A DNA stretch of 64,000 nucleotides. It comes from Paraburkholderia sp. PGU19 (GTDB lineage: Bacteria; Pseudomonadota; Gammaproteobacteria; Burkholderiales; Burkholderiaceae). Below are positions 36,356 to 43,819 of this stretch, piece after piece. Position numbers and translations under genes: made by a program. The notes beneath the pieces are model-generated. The model was not told the origin of the DNA. It searched no databases and saw only the letters and a program-made list of their open reading frames with translations. Within the stretch, counting starts at the first letter, position 1, and each line of letters starts with the position of its first letter. The DNA lies in contig NZ_AP023179.1 of the NCBI RefSeq assembly GCF_013426915.1, positions 3,286,001 through 3,350,000 of the forward strand, in the 5' to 3' direction.

Positions 36356-38200
36356 ATGCTTCTAGCAACACGCTGTCCCTTCTGCGAAACCGTTTTCAGG
36401 CTCCAGCCGGAGCAGCTCACGCTGCGCCGCGGACTCGTGCGCTGTGGTCACTGCAAAGAAGTCTTCGATGCATCGAGCAGCCTGTTCGACGTGAGCGACG
36501 GCGTGAGCGTCGACAAGGCGAAGCACGTCACGATAGACGACGTGACGGCGCATACGCTCGAAACGCTCGCGAATGGCAGCGTCGCGCCGGCGCCGGAAAC
36601 GAAGCCTGCTGTCGATGTGCCGCCCGCGCCCGTCGCGGTGCCCGTTGTGACGCACACGGAAGAAGCGGTCACGCCGCAGCCGGCAGAAGCGTTCGATGAG
36701 CGCGTCGTCGAGCCACATATCGACAGTGGCGAAGCTCACGCGGAATTGGCCTCCGCCGAACAACACGCTGAGCACGTCGCTGCGCAAGCCGCGCAGCCGG
36801 ATGTCGATGTCGAGGCTCGCCACGAAGCGGCCGTCCAGGCTTCGCCCGTTGCGGCGCCGTCCGCCGAAGCCGAAGCCGAAGCGGCGCGTGTCGAACCGTC
36901 GTTCCCCGCCAGCGAAACTCAACCCGCGTCCCCGGCGGATAAACCCGACTTCCGCGCCGAGGCATGGAACCCGTGGGCGCCCGCGCCCGACGCATCGATC
37001 GACCGGCGCATCCGCCACAACGCGTCGACGATCCCGTTCAACCCGGTCACGATTCCGCGTTCCGCGCAGCCGCCGCTGACGCTCGAACTCACCGAATCGC
37101 AACCGATGCACCTCGATCAGGCGATCGCACGCGAACCGGTCGCGCCCGAGCCGCACAGCGAAGTGCCCGTCGAAGCGCGAGCTGGGGCAAACGTCGAGCC
37201 CGCTGTCGAGACGCAAGCGGAGCCGAAGTTCGAAGGACCGTCTGAGCAGCAAGCGCACCAGAAAGCGGAACCCATCTTCGGCGCAACGCCCGCACACGAA
37301 GCCGAGCCTGCCATCCACGAGCCGCCGCACGCGTGGCGCGAACCCGAGTCTCTGCGCGAGCCTGCAGAGGCACGCCACGATCAGACCGCGAACGAAACGA
37401 AGCGCGAAGCGGAAGCGCCGCTGCACGAATCGTTCGACGACGTGTTGCGCGAATCGCGTCGCGACGAACACGCCAAGCCTGTGTTCGAAGACGAGGACAG
37501 CACCGTCATCCCGTCCGCCGAGCACGCTGGACATGCCGGGCATGCGGCACAAGGCCGCGAGCGCGAACCGTTCTTCGGCGCGCCGTCGGCCGAACCCGAT
37601 CTCGAACCGCGCTTCGGCGCAGCCGCGCGCGAACCCTATAACGCCCCTTTCGCCGCCACACCCGACAGCGACAACGATGCATTCGCCGTCACGCGCGAAC
37701 CGCGCCAGCCCGAGTCGAGCCGCTTCGTGTGGCAGGTACTGGGCGGCGTTGCGGCAGGCCTGCTTGGCTTCCTGCTGCTCGTGCAGCTCGCCTGGTGGCA
37801 GCGCGAAACGGTGATGGTCGCGTGGCCCGATGCGCAGTCGCTGTTCGTGAAGGCCTGCGCGCATCTCGGCTGCAAGGTCGAGCCGCCGCGCGATATCGAC
37901 GGTTTGCTGGTCGAGCCGTCGGACCTGCGGCAGGTGGACGGTCCGCACAAGCTCGAACTGAAGATGCCGCTGCGCAACCGCTTCGATCTCGCGCTCGCGT
38001 ATCCCGCCGTCGAACTGACGCTGCTCGACGAGAACAACAACATCGCCATGCGGCGCGTGCTGTGGCCGCAAGACTATGTGAAACCCGGCACGCCGATTGC
38101 GGCGGGCCTTCCCGCCCGCACGACGCAGACGATGATCGTGCGCCTCGATACCGGCGATGCCGTCGCCTCGAATTTCCGCGTGCAGATCTTCTATCCGTAA
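36356..38200 (+). CDS. Zinc-ribbon and DUF3426 membrane protein with long acidic linker
   Basis: A 614-residue protein. The N-terminal zinc ribbon (CPFC near residue 8 and CGHC near 31, MJ0042 type) is followed by about 400 residues rich in Ala, Glu and Pro that look disordered. One membrane helix lies at about 458-482, and a C-terminal DUF3426 domain (LGCKVEPPRDIDGLLVEPSDLR to the end) faces the periplasm. Related proteins follow prmA in many betaproteobacteria; the function is unknown. The linker is unusually long. Confidence 0.85.
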   Translation: MLLATRCPFCETVFRLQPEQLTLRRGLVRCGHCKEVFDASSSLFDVSDGVSVDKAKHVTIDDVTAHTLETLANGSVAPAPETKPAVDVPPAPVAVPVVTHTEEAVTPQPAEAFDERVVEPHIDSGEAHAELASAEQHAEHVAAQAAQPDVDVEARHEAAVQASPVAAPSAEAEAEAARVEPSFPASETQPASPADKPDFRAEAWNPWAPAPDASIDRRIRHNASTIPFNPVTIPRSAQPPLTLELTESQPMHLDQAIAREPVAPEPHSEVPVEARAGANVEPAVETQAEPKFEGPSEQQAHQKAEPIFGATPAHEAEPAIHEPPHAWREPESLREPAEARHDQTANETKREAEAPLHESFDDVLRESRRDEHAKPVFEDEDSTVIPSAEHAGHAGHAAQGREREPFFGAPSAEPDLEPRFGAAAREPYNAPFAATPDSDNDAFAVTREPRQPESSRFVWQVLGGVAAGLLGFLLLVQLAWWQRETVMVAWPDAQSLFVKACAHLGCKVEPPRDIDGLLVEPSDLRQVDGPHKLELKMPLRNRFDLALAYPAVELTLLDENNNIAMRRVLWPQDYVKPGTPIAAGLPARTTQTMIVRLDTGDAVASNFRVQIFYP

Positions 38201-38293
38201 CGGACAGCTCTGCGGCGCGCGCAGGTTTTCCGCGCGCCCGGCACGAACCGGGCGCGCATCCCGTCAATCCCTGACGAATCTTCGGAGCACAAC

Positions 38294-38794
38294 ATGAGTC
38301 AAGTCACGCTGGGTGGCAACCCGATCGAAGTCGCTGGCACGTTCCCGTCCGTGGGCCAGGCAGCGCCCGCCTTCTCGCTCGTCGGCAAGGATCTGAAGCC
38401 GCTGACGCTCGCTGACTTCGCGGGCAAGCGCAAGGTGCTGAACATCGTTCCGAGCCTCGACACGCCGACCTGCGCAACCTCGACGCGCAAGTTCAACGAA
38501 GCTGCCGCGAAGCTGAGCAACACGGCTGTGATCGTCGTCTCGGGCGATCTGCCGTTCGCGGCTTCGCGCTTCTGCACGACGGAAGGCATCGAAAACGTCG
38601 TGACGGCATCGACCTTCCGCGGCCATGAGTTCGCGCAGGCGTACGGCGTCGACGTGACGAGCGGTCCGCTGACGGGCCTGACGGCACGCGCCGTCGTCGT
38701 CGTCGACGAAAACGACAAGGTCGTGCACGCCGAGCTCGTCAGCGAAATCAAGAACGAGCCGAACTACGACGCAGCGCTCGCCGCGCTGAAGTAA
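38294..38794 (+). CDS. tpx: Thiol peroxidase (Tpx)
   Basis: Atypical 2-Cys peroxiredoxin that reduces peroxides, 166 residues. The peroxidatic Cys60 is in [14 protein letters not shown] and the resolving Cys94 in [28 protein letters not shown] and [16 protein letters not shown] complete the family pattern. GGAGCACAAC precedes the ATG. It is followed by a GC-rich hairpin. Confidence 0.97.
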   Translation: MSQVTLGGNPIEVAGTFPSVGQAAPAFSLVGKDLKPLTLADFAGKRKVLNIVPSLDTPTCATSTRKFNEAAAKLSNTAVIVVSGDLPFAASRFCTTEGIENVVTASTFRGHEFAQAYGVDVTSGPLTGLTARAVVVVDENDKVVHAELVSEIKNEPNYDAALAALK

Positions 38795-38815
38795 GCTTCA
38801 TATTTGCGTCGACAC

Positions 38816-38849
38816 AGCGCCGCGCCCGCTTCACTCCGGGCGCGGCGCT
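38816..38849 (+). terminator. GC-rich hairpin after tpx
   Basis: AGCGCCGCGCCCG and its exact complement form a 13-bp stem with an 8-nt loop, 21 bp past the tpx stop. No T-run follows, so it may terminate weakly or protect the message. Confidence 0.45.
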
Positions 38850-38903
38850 GTCACATCGTCGCACCCTTTTTCCATCCGATCGACACTTATAGGAACGCTC
38901 GCC

Positions 38904-39848
38904 TTGGCTACGCTGATTTGCGGCTCGCTCGCCTACGACAACATCATGACCTTCGAAGGGCGCTTTCGGGAGCACATCCTGCCGGAACAGGTCCACATCC
39001 TGAACGTCAGCTTCCTCGTGCCGACGATGCGTCGCGAGTTTGGCGGCTGCGCAGGCAATATCGCCTACTCGCTGCATCTGCTCGGCGGCGATGCGCATAT
39101 CATGGCGACGCTCGGCGCCGTCGATGCGCAGGTGTACATCGACCGTCTCGACACGCTCGGCCTGTCGAAAGAGCACGTGCGCGTGCTGCCCGACACGTAC
39201 TCGGCGCAGGCGATGATCACGACCGACCTCGAGAACAATCAGATCACGGCATTCCACCCGGGCGCGATGATGCAATCGCATCTGAACCGCGCGGACCAGC
39301 CCGGCGTGAAGCTCGGGATCGTCGCGCCGGACGGCTTCGACGGGATGATCCAGCACTCCGAACAGTTCGCGGCGGCGGGCACTCCGTTCATCTTCGATCC
39401 GGGCCAAGGGCTGCCCCTCTTCGACGGCGCGTCGCTGCGCCGCATGATTGAACTTGCCACCTACGTCGCAGTCAATGATTACGAAGCTGCGCTGGTGAGC
39501 AACAAGACAGGCTGGTCGATCGAAGAGATTGCTAGCCACGTCGATGCGCTGATCGTGACGCGCGGCGAGCACGGGGCGCAGATTCACCATGCAGGCGGCA
39601 TCGAGGAAATTCCGGCCGTCAAGGCAAAGCAGGTGCTGGACCCCACGGGTTGCGGCGATGCGTTCCGGGGCGGTCTGCTGTACGGCATCGAGAAGGGTCT
39701 GGGCTGGGCAACCACCGGCCGTCTCGCGAGCCTGATGGGCGCGCTCAAGATCGAGCATCAAGGGCCGCAGAATTATGCGCCGTCGCGCGCGGAGATCAAC
39801 GAACGGTTCAAGCAGGCATTCGGTTACGAACTGCCGCAGGGCGCCTGA
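38904..39848 (+). CDS. PfkB-family carbohydrate/nucleoside kinase
   Basis: Ribokinase-like sugar or nucleoside kinase, 314 residues, with a TTG start at 38904 following AGGAA. MATLICGSLAYDNIMTFEGRF resembles adenosine kinase-type members. The substrate region has FGGCAGNIAYSLHLLGGDA, and the PfkB signature DPTGCGDAFRGGLLYGIEKG carries the catalytic Asp near residue 248. In related genomes it is annotated as an adenosine kinase-like protein; the substrate is not proven. Confidence 0.9.
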   Translation: MATLICGSLAYDNIMTFEGRFREHILPEQVHILNVSFLVPTMRREFGGCAGNIAYSLHLLGGDAHIMATLGAVDAQVYIDRLDTLGLSKEHVRVLPDTYSAQAMITTDLENNQITAFHPGAMMQSHLNRADQPGVKLGIVAPDGFDGMIQHSEQFAAAGTPFIFDPGQGLPLFDGASLRRMIELATYVAVNDYEAALVSNKTGWSIEEIASHVDALIVTRGEHGAQIHHAGGIEEIPAVKAKQVLDPTGCGDAFRGGLLYGIEKGLGWATTGRLASLMGALKIEHQGPQNYAPSRAEINERFKQAFGYELPQGA

Positions 39849-39903
39849 CGCAATCGGGTAGTGCGCGCTGCGCATATACCGCGCCTGACCGCTCGGGTTT
39901 GAG

Positions 39904-39923
39904 GGGCTCGAAACGAGCCCGTT
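39904..39923 (+). other. Short hairpin before the glycine-zipper lipoprotein gene
   Basis: GGGCTCG-AAA-CGAGCCC followed by GTTT. It lies 56 bp after the kinase stop and 14 bp before the next ATG. It could be a weak terminator or a leader hairpin reducing translation. Confidence 0.35.
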
Positions 39924-39936
39924 TGGAGTAAAGGGA

Positions 39937-40425
39937 ATGAAAACAACGAGTCGTACGTTGAGTCGCCTGGTACTTGGCGCGGTGATCGCGGGTTCGCTCG
40001 CCATGACGGGCTGTGCGTACAACAGCAGTTCCGCTGATGTCTATACGTCATCGCAGGCGCAGCGCGAAGAGACGGTGCGCATGGGCGTTGTCGACAGCGT
40101 GCGCGCGGTCAAGATCAGCTCGAACAATGGCCAGCCTAGCGGCATTGGGGCGATTGGTGGCGGTGCGCTTGGCGCGGTCGCTGGCAGCGCGATCGGCGGC
40201 GGGCGTGGATCGATTTTGACGGGTATTGTTGGCGGCCTGGCGGGCGCTGTTGCGGGTAATACGATCGAGAACAGCACGGCGATGCGAGATGGCGTCGAGA
40301 TTACCGTGCGGCTCGATAATGGCGATATGCGCGCCATTACGCAAAGCGCGACGGGTGAGATTTTTCGCGCAGGCGAGCGGGTTCGACTGTTGTCGAGTGG
40401 TGGTGTGACTCGCGTTACGCATTGA
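39937..40425 (+). CDS. Glycine-zipper outer-membrane lipoprotein (SlyB/Pcp-like)
   Basis: A 162-residue lipoprotein. The signal peptide ends in a lipobox LAMTGC with lipidated Cys near residue 26. The glycine-zipper segment IGGGALGAVAGSAIGGGRGS and GIVGGLAGAVAGNTIEN (about 75-110) suggests two packed helices. The C-terminal beta-rich part (VEITVRLDNGDMRAITQ) matches the SlyB-type 17-kDa antigen family. It is probably a structural outer-membrane protein. A terminator lies 50 bp downstream. Confidence 0.88.
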   Translation: MKTTSRTLSRLVLGAVIAGSLAMTGCAYNSSSADVYTSSQAQREETVRMGVVDSVRAVKISSNNGQPSGIGAIGGGALGAVAGSAIGGGRGSILTGIVGGLAGAVAGNTIENSTAMRDGVEITVRLDNGDMRAITQSATGEIFRAGERVRLLSSGGVTRVTH

Positions 40426-40478
40426 GCTTTTCTGTTTTCCCTGCCGGCGGCGTGGAAGCGCTGTGACGGCAACCTCAC

Positions 40479-40512
40479 ACGCATGTGCTCCCCTGTGCAT
40501 GCGTTTTTTTTT
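40479..40512 (+). terminator. Terminator of the glycine-zipper lipoprotein gene
   Basis: ACGCATG and CATGCGT pair around a 12-nt loop, followed by nine T residues. Confidence 0.7.
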
Positions 40513-40638
40513 GCCTTTTGGGGCGGCGGGCCCCTTGTTGGCGGCTGATTTTGTCTGTTGATCGGGGTTTGGTTTTTGCGGTTTGTTCGCGCGATGTGGC
40601 GGTTTGCTTTGGCTTTGCGTTGGCGCTTTGCGCTGGCG

Positions 40639-40739
40639 CTTTGCGCTGGCATCCGCGCTATGCCGTCGTGCTTCAAGCGTCGCCCCTGTGCGGGGCGACG
40701 CTTGAAGCACGCTAACGCATCGCGGATGCCAGCGCAAAG
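40639..40739. repeat. Second inverted-repeat element related to the one at 1.0-1.7 kb
   Basis: The arms 40639-40686 and 40692-40739 pair with few mismatches; the inner 20 bp (40667-40686 and 40692-40711) pair exactly around TGTGC. The arms contain GCATCCGCG, GTGCTTCAAGCGTCGCCCC and related words, matching the first element's GCATCCGCG...CGTGCTTCACGCGTCGCCCC. A CAAAAC-rich tail lies to the right (40845-40890), as in the first copy, again touching a terminator. No protein is encoded. The whole gap 40426-40982 is terminator, repeat, tail and terminator. Confidence 0.75.
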
Positions 40740-40880
40740 GCAAAAAAACCAAACAACTTGCACAGCAAACACCATTGCGCGGAGGCCAGCGCAGGGACAG
40801 CTCGCTGATGCGCGCGCCCCCCAATGCCCCCTGACCTCACCGTCGAAGACAAACCAAAACCAAAACCGAAACCAAAAACC

Positions 40881-40922
40881 AAAAAACAAAAAATCCCGCC
40901 ACCAGTCACCCGGCGACGGGAT
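40881..40922 (-). terminator. Terminator of the H1-like gene
   Basis: On the minus strand ATCCCG...CGGGAT (40922-40893) forms a stem with an inner GC pair, followed by a T-rich tract (40892-40881). It lies 60 bp past the stop of the H1-like gene. Confidence 0.6.
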
Positions 40923-40982
40923 CAACGCTGATCGAGCAACAACCCCTACTCAATCAACCGACGCACTCACGTGCGTCATTAC

Positions 40983-41588
40983 TTACGGACGGCTGCCCGT
41001 CGGGAACGGCCATGCTGCAGCCGGGTTCAGAGCCGTCTTCACCGTAGCAGCCGGCGCCGTCGAAGCAGCGGGCGCAGCCGGAGCAGGTGCTGCCTTCTTC
41101 GCAACAGCCTTCTTCGCAGGGGCAGCCTTCTTCGCAGGCGCAGCGGCCTTCTTCGCGGCAGCCTTCTTCGCAGGGGCAGCCTTTTTGGCGGCAGCCTTTT
41201 TCGCAGGCGCCTTCTTCGCAGCGGCCTTCTTAGCTGCAGCCTTCTTCGCCGGCGCTGCCTTCTTCGCAGCAACCTTCTTCACGGCGACTTTCTTCGCTGC
41301 AACCTTCTTCGCTGCAGCCTTCTTCGCCGGCGCTGCCTTCTTCGCAGCAACCTTCTTCACGGCAACTTTCTTCGCTGCAACCTTCTTCGTTGCGACCTTC
41401 TTCGCCGCTGCCTTCTTCGCCGGTGCTGCCTTCTTCGCTGCAACCTTCTTCACGGCGACTTTCTTCGCAGCGACTTTCTTGACTGCAACCTTCTTCACCG
41501 CTGCCTTCTTCGCCGGAGCAGCCTTCTTCGCAACGACCTTCTTCGCTGCAGCCTTCTTGGCTGCCGGTTTCTTCTTGGCGAGTGCCAT
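40983..41588 (-). CDS. Histone H1-like Lys/Ala-rich DNA-binding protein
   Basis: A 201-residue protein made almost entirely of Ala, Lys, Val and Pro in repeated units of the form AAKK(V/A)AVKK and AAPAKKA, ending in an Ala/Pro-rich tail ([14 protein letters not shown]). It resembles the C-terminal tail of eukaryotic H1 and the bacterial H1-like (HctB/AlgP-type) proteins that coat DNA. Of two adjacent ATGs (41591 and 41588), the second is better spaced from AAGGAG. DNA repeats make its length prone to change by slippage. Its antisense strand is open but meaningless. Confidence 0.88.
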   Translation of the reverse strand: MALAKKKPAAKKAAAKKVVAKKAAPAKKAAVKKVAVKKVAAKKVAVKKVAAKKAAPAKKAAAKKVATKKVAAKKVAVKKVAAKKAAPAKKAAAKKVAAKKVAVKKVAAKKAAPAKKAAAKKAAAKKAPAKKAAAKKAAPAKKAAAKKAAAPAKKAAPAKKAVAKKAAPAPAAPAASTAPAATVKTALNPAAAWPFPTGSRP

Positions 41589-41618
41589 CATTTTCTCCTT
41601 CAGGTTTTCAGATGAGAG

Positions 41619-41945
41619 TCAGTTCAAACTACACCCTTCGTCAAAACCCGCTTCCCGCAGACGCTTCTCACGGCGGCCACTGCGAAGCGGGCTATTCATC
41701 GGCGTACGCAGCTCCAGCGCGCTTACGCTAATGAATACGGTAAGGCGCGCAGTGCCATCGGGCACAGCGCGCCAAGTCCAGTCGGCGCCCAATCTCGGCG
41801 CCGCGAATCGTTTGATCGAGCCGCTCGCTTTACGGCGAACGGCTTTTTCCGGGGGGAAGTTTGCCCATCCCACTGAAGGGTTCGCAAAGTGCCTGTGATC
41901 TTTATAGGCCGTGGTTATCCACGGCGCACCGGGCACGCTCTGCAT
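41619..41945 (-). CDS. Hypothetical protein between nrdB and the H1-like gene
   Basis: A 108-residue frame I do not recognise. It is Arg-rich with a Trp-containing centre (LGADWTWRAVPDGTARLTVFISVSALELRTP). Its codons look plausible for the organism. It lies on the same strand 79 bp after nrdB and 30 bp before the H1-like gene. No ribosome binding site is convincing, and a 16-bp palindrome (CCGTGG-TTAT-CCACGG, 41909-41924) lies at its 5' end. The gap 41589-42024 holds nothing else I can support. Confidence 0.35.
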   Translation of the reverse strand: MQSVPGAPWITTAYKDHRHFANPSVGWANFPPEKAVRRKASGSIKRFAAPRLGADWTWRAVPDGTARLTVFISVSALELRTPMNSPLRSGRREKRLREAGFDEGCSLN

Positions 41946-42024
41946 CAGGCGGTCATGCTCCTCACCAAACTTGCCGCGGCACAGCCAGCGGCAACCCCAT
42001 CAAATACATATGCGACGCGTTGGG

Positions 42025-43239
42025 TTATTCCCAGGACAGCGCGCCACCGGTCTGATATTCGATAACCCGAGTCTCGAAGAAGTTGCGTTCCTTCTTCAGG
42101 TCGATCATCTCGCTCATCCAAGGGAACGGGTTTTCCTCGTTCGGGAACAGCGGATCGAGACCGATCTGCTGGCAACGGCGGTTGCAGATGAAGCGCAGAT
42201 AGCTCTTGAACATCGACGCATTGAGGCCGAGCACCCCGCGCGGCATCGTGTCTTCTGCGTAGCGATATTCGAGGTCGACCGCAGCCTTGAAGATTTCGCG
42301 GATCTCCGCGCGGAACTCAGCCGTCCAAAGATGCGGGTTTTCGAGTTTGATCTGGTTGATCAGGTCGATGCCGAAATTGCAGTGCATCGACTCGTCACGC
42401 AGGATGTATTGGTACTGTTCCGCCGCGCCCGTCATCTTGTTCTGGCGGCCGAGCGCCAGGATTTGCGTAAAGCCGACGTAGAAGAACAGCCCTTCCATCA
42501 CGCACGCGAACACGATCAGCGACTTGAGCAGCTTCTGGTCCGCCTCGAGCGTACCCGTCTTGAAGGCCGGGTCGGTCAGCGTGTGGATGAACGGAATCAG
42601 GAATTCGTCTTTGTCGCGGATCGACTTGACTTCGTGATACGCGTTGAAGATTTCGCCCTCGTCGAGACCGAGCGACTCGACGATGTACTGGTATGCGTGC
42701 GTGTGGATCGCCTCTTCGAATGCCTGGCGCAGCAGGAACTGGCGGCATTCGGGCGCCGTGATGTGGCGGTACGTGCCAAGGACGATGTTGTTCGCGGCAA
42801 GCGAGTCGGCCGTGACGAAGAAGCCGAGGTTGCGCTTGACGATGCGGCGCTCGTCTTCAGTCAGACCGTTCGGGTCCTTCCAGAGAGCGATGTCACGCGA
42901 CATGTTGATTTCTTGCGGCATCCAGTGGTTCGCGCAACCGGAGAGGTACTTCTCCCACGCCCACTTGTATTTGAACGGCACGAGCTGATTGACGTCAGTC
43001 TGGCCGTTGATGATGCGTTTGTCGGCGACATTCACGCGCGCTTCGGAAGCGACTGCCGGCTGAACCGGCGGAGCGACTGCGAAGTCGTTCGCGAAGATGT
43101 TTTGAGCCGAGGGAGCTTGATGAGCGGAACGCGTTTCGACTTGCGAACCGACAGCCGTTCCCGCAGCGTTGCGCAACACGTTTTGTTGCGAAGCACTCGA
43201 GGGAGTTACGGCAGTGATCTCGTCATCCCAGTTGAGCAT
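42025..43239 (-). CDS. nrdB: Ribonucleotide reductase class Ia beta subunit
   Basis: Carries the diiron-tyrosyl radical used by NrdA for dNTP synthesis, 404 residues from the start at 43239 (MLNWDDEIT), preceded by GGTGA. About 75 residues of variable N-terminus come first. The R2 core follows: [40 protein letters not shown] with Glu/His iron ligands, and [18 protein letters not shown] with Glu and His ligands. The C-terminal [10 protein letters not shown] tail should bind NrdA. Confidence 0.96.
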   Translation of the reverse strand: MLNWDDEITAVTPSSASQQNVLRNAAGTAVGSQVETRSAHQAPSAQNIFANDFAVAPPVQPAVASEARVNVADKRIINGQTDVNQLVPFKYKWAWEKYLSGCANHWMPQEINMSRDIALWKDPNGLTEDERRIVKRNLGFFVTADSLAANNIVLGTYRHITAPECRQFLLRQAFEEAIHTHAYQYIVESLGLDEGEIFNAYHEVKSIRDKDEFLIPFIHTLTDPAFKTGTLEADQKLLKSLIVFACVMEGLFFYVGFTQILALGRQNKMTGAAEQYQYILRDESMHCNFGIDLINQIKLENPHLWTAEFRAEIREIFKAAVDLEYRYAEDTMPRGVLGLNASMFKSYLRFICNRRCQQIGLDPLFPNEENPFPWMSEMIDLKKERNFFETRVIEYQTGGALSWE

Positions 43240-43819
43240 AAATGTCACCATCAATTTAGATCGGTTTGTACCATCTTTTCACGAGCGTTAAAAGGGTCCG
43301 CTCATGAAAAATCCTGTTTTCGAATCGCGTTGCGACCTACATACAACACTTTGTTCATCGGTGTGTGAAGGTCGCTCGTTGCGATTCGATCGAAACGTGT
43401 GTCGATGAAGCACGATGCACGATCGAAAGCGCGTTGCTTCAGTGATGCGTATGCGTTGCTTCTGCGTTGTTCCGAACTCGAAACGTTGCTGCTTCGCTTG
43501 CGTTGCACGTGTCGTACGAAGCGTGTCCGGTGCGTGATGTATCGGCATCTCGCCGCTCGCTCTACGACTTCATCATGCGAGCGCCGTTCAGGGTTTTCTC
43601 GCACGTGTCGATGAGGTGTAGCACGTGATGTTCCTCGCTGCGTCGCGTGCTGCTCTTCCGACTGCAACGAGCGCCACGCTGGCTTCGTGTCGCGATGAGC
43701 GGCGCGTTCCGCTGACTCCGCTCATCGCCTGCTGCTGATCTGCTACTGCCTGTCTGCTGCTTTGCTACTACCGCCGGCGAGCGCCGGCGGCTGACTCACT
43801 ACTATATGAAGCGTCGCGC
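43240..43819. other. 580-bp spacer between nrdA and nrdB
   Basis: No supported gene. The segment is less GC-rich than its surroundings and is full of short words such as CGTTGC, GTTGCTTC and GTGTCGATGA. A hairpin CCGCCGGCG-AG-CGCCGGCGG (43771-43790) follows the nrdA stop but lacks a U-run. The nrdB promoter probably lies near 43250-43320, but no site is clear. Small frames here look like noise. Confidence 0.5.

Noticed and set aside
40983..41588. CRISPR-like repeats
   Set aside because: The repeats are in-frame codon repeats of a Lys/Ala-rich protein with no unique spacers.
40558..41898. Long rightward open frame rich in Phe/Ala/Gly
   Set aside because: It is the antisense of the Lys/Ala-rich H1-like gene; its composition is a mirror of the AAG/GCC repeats.
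43288..43667. Small leftward frames in the nrdA-nrdB spacer
   Set aside because: Overlapping alternatives with low-quality composition and no homology I recognise.
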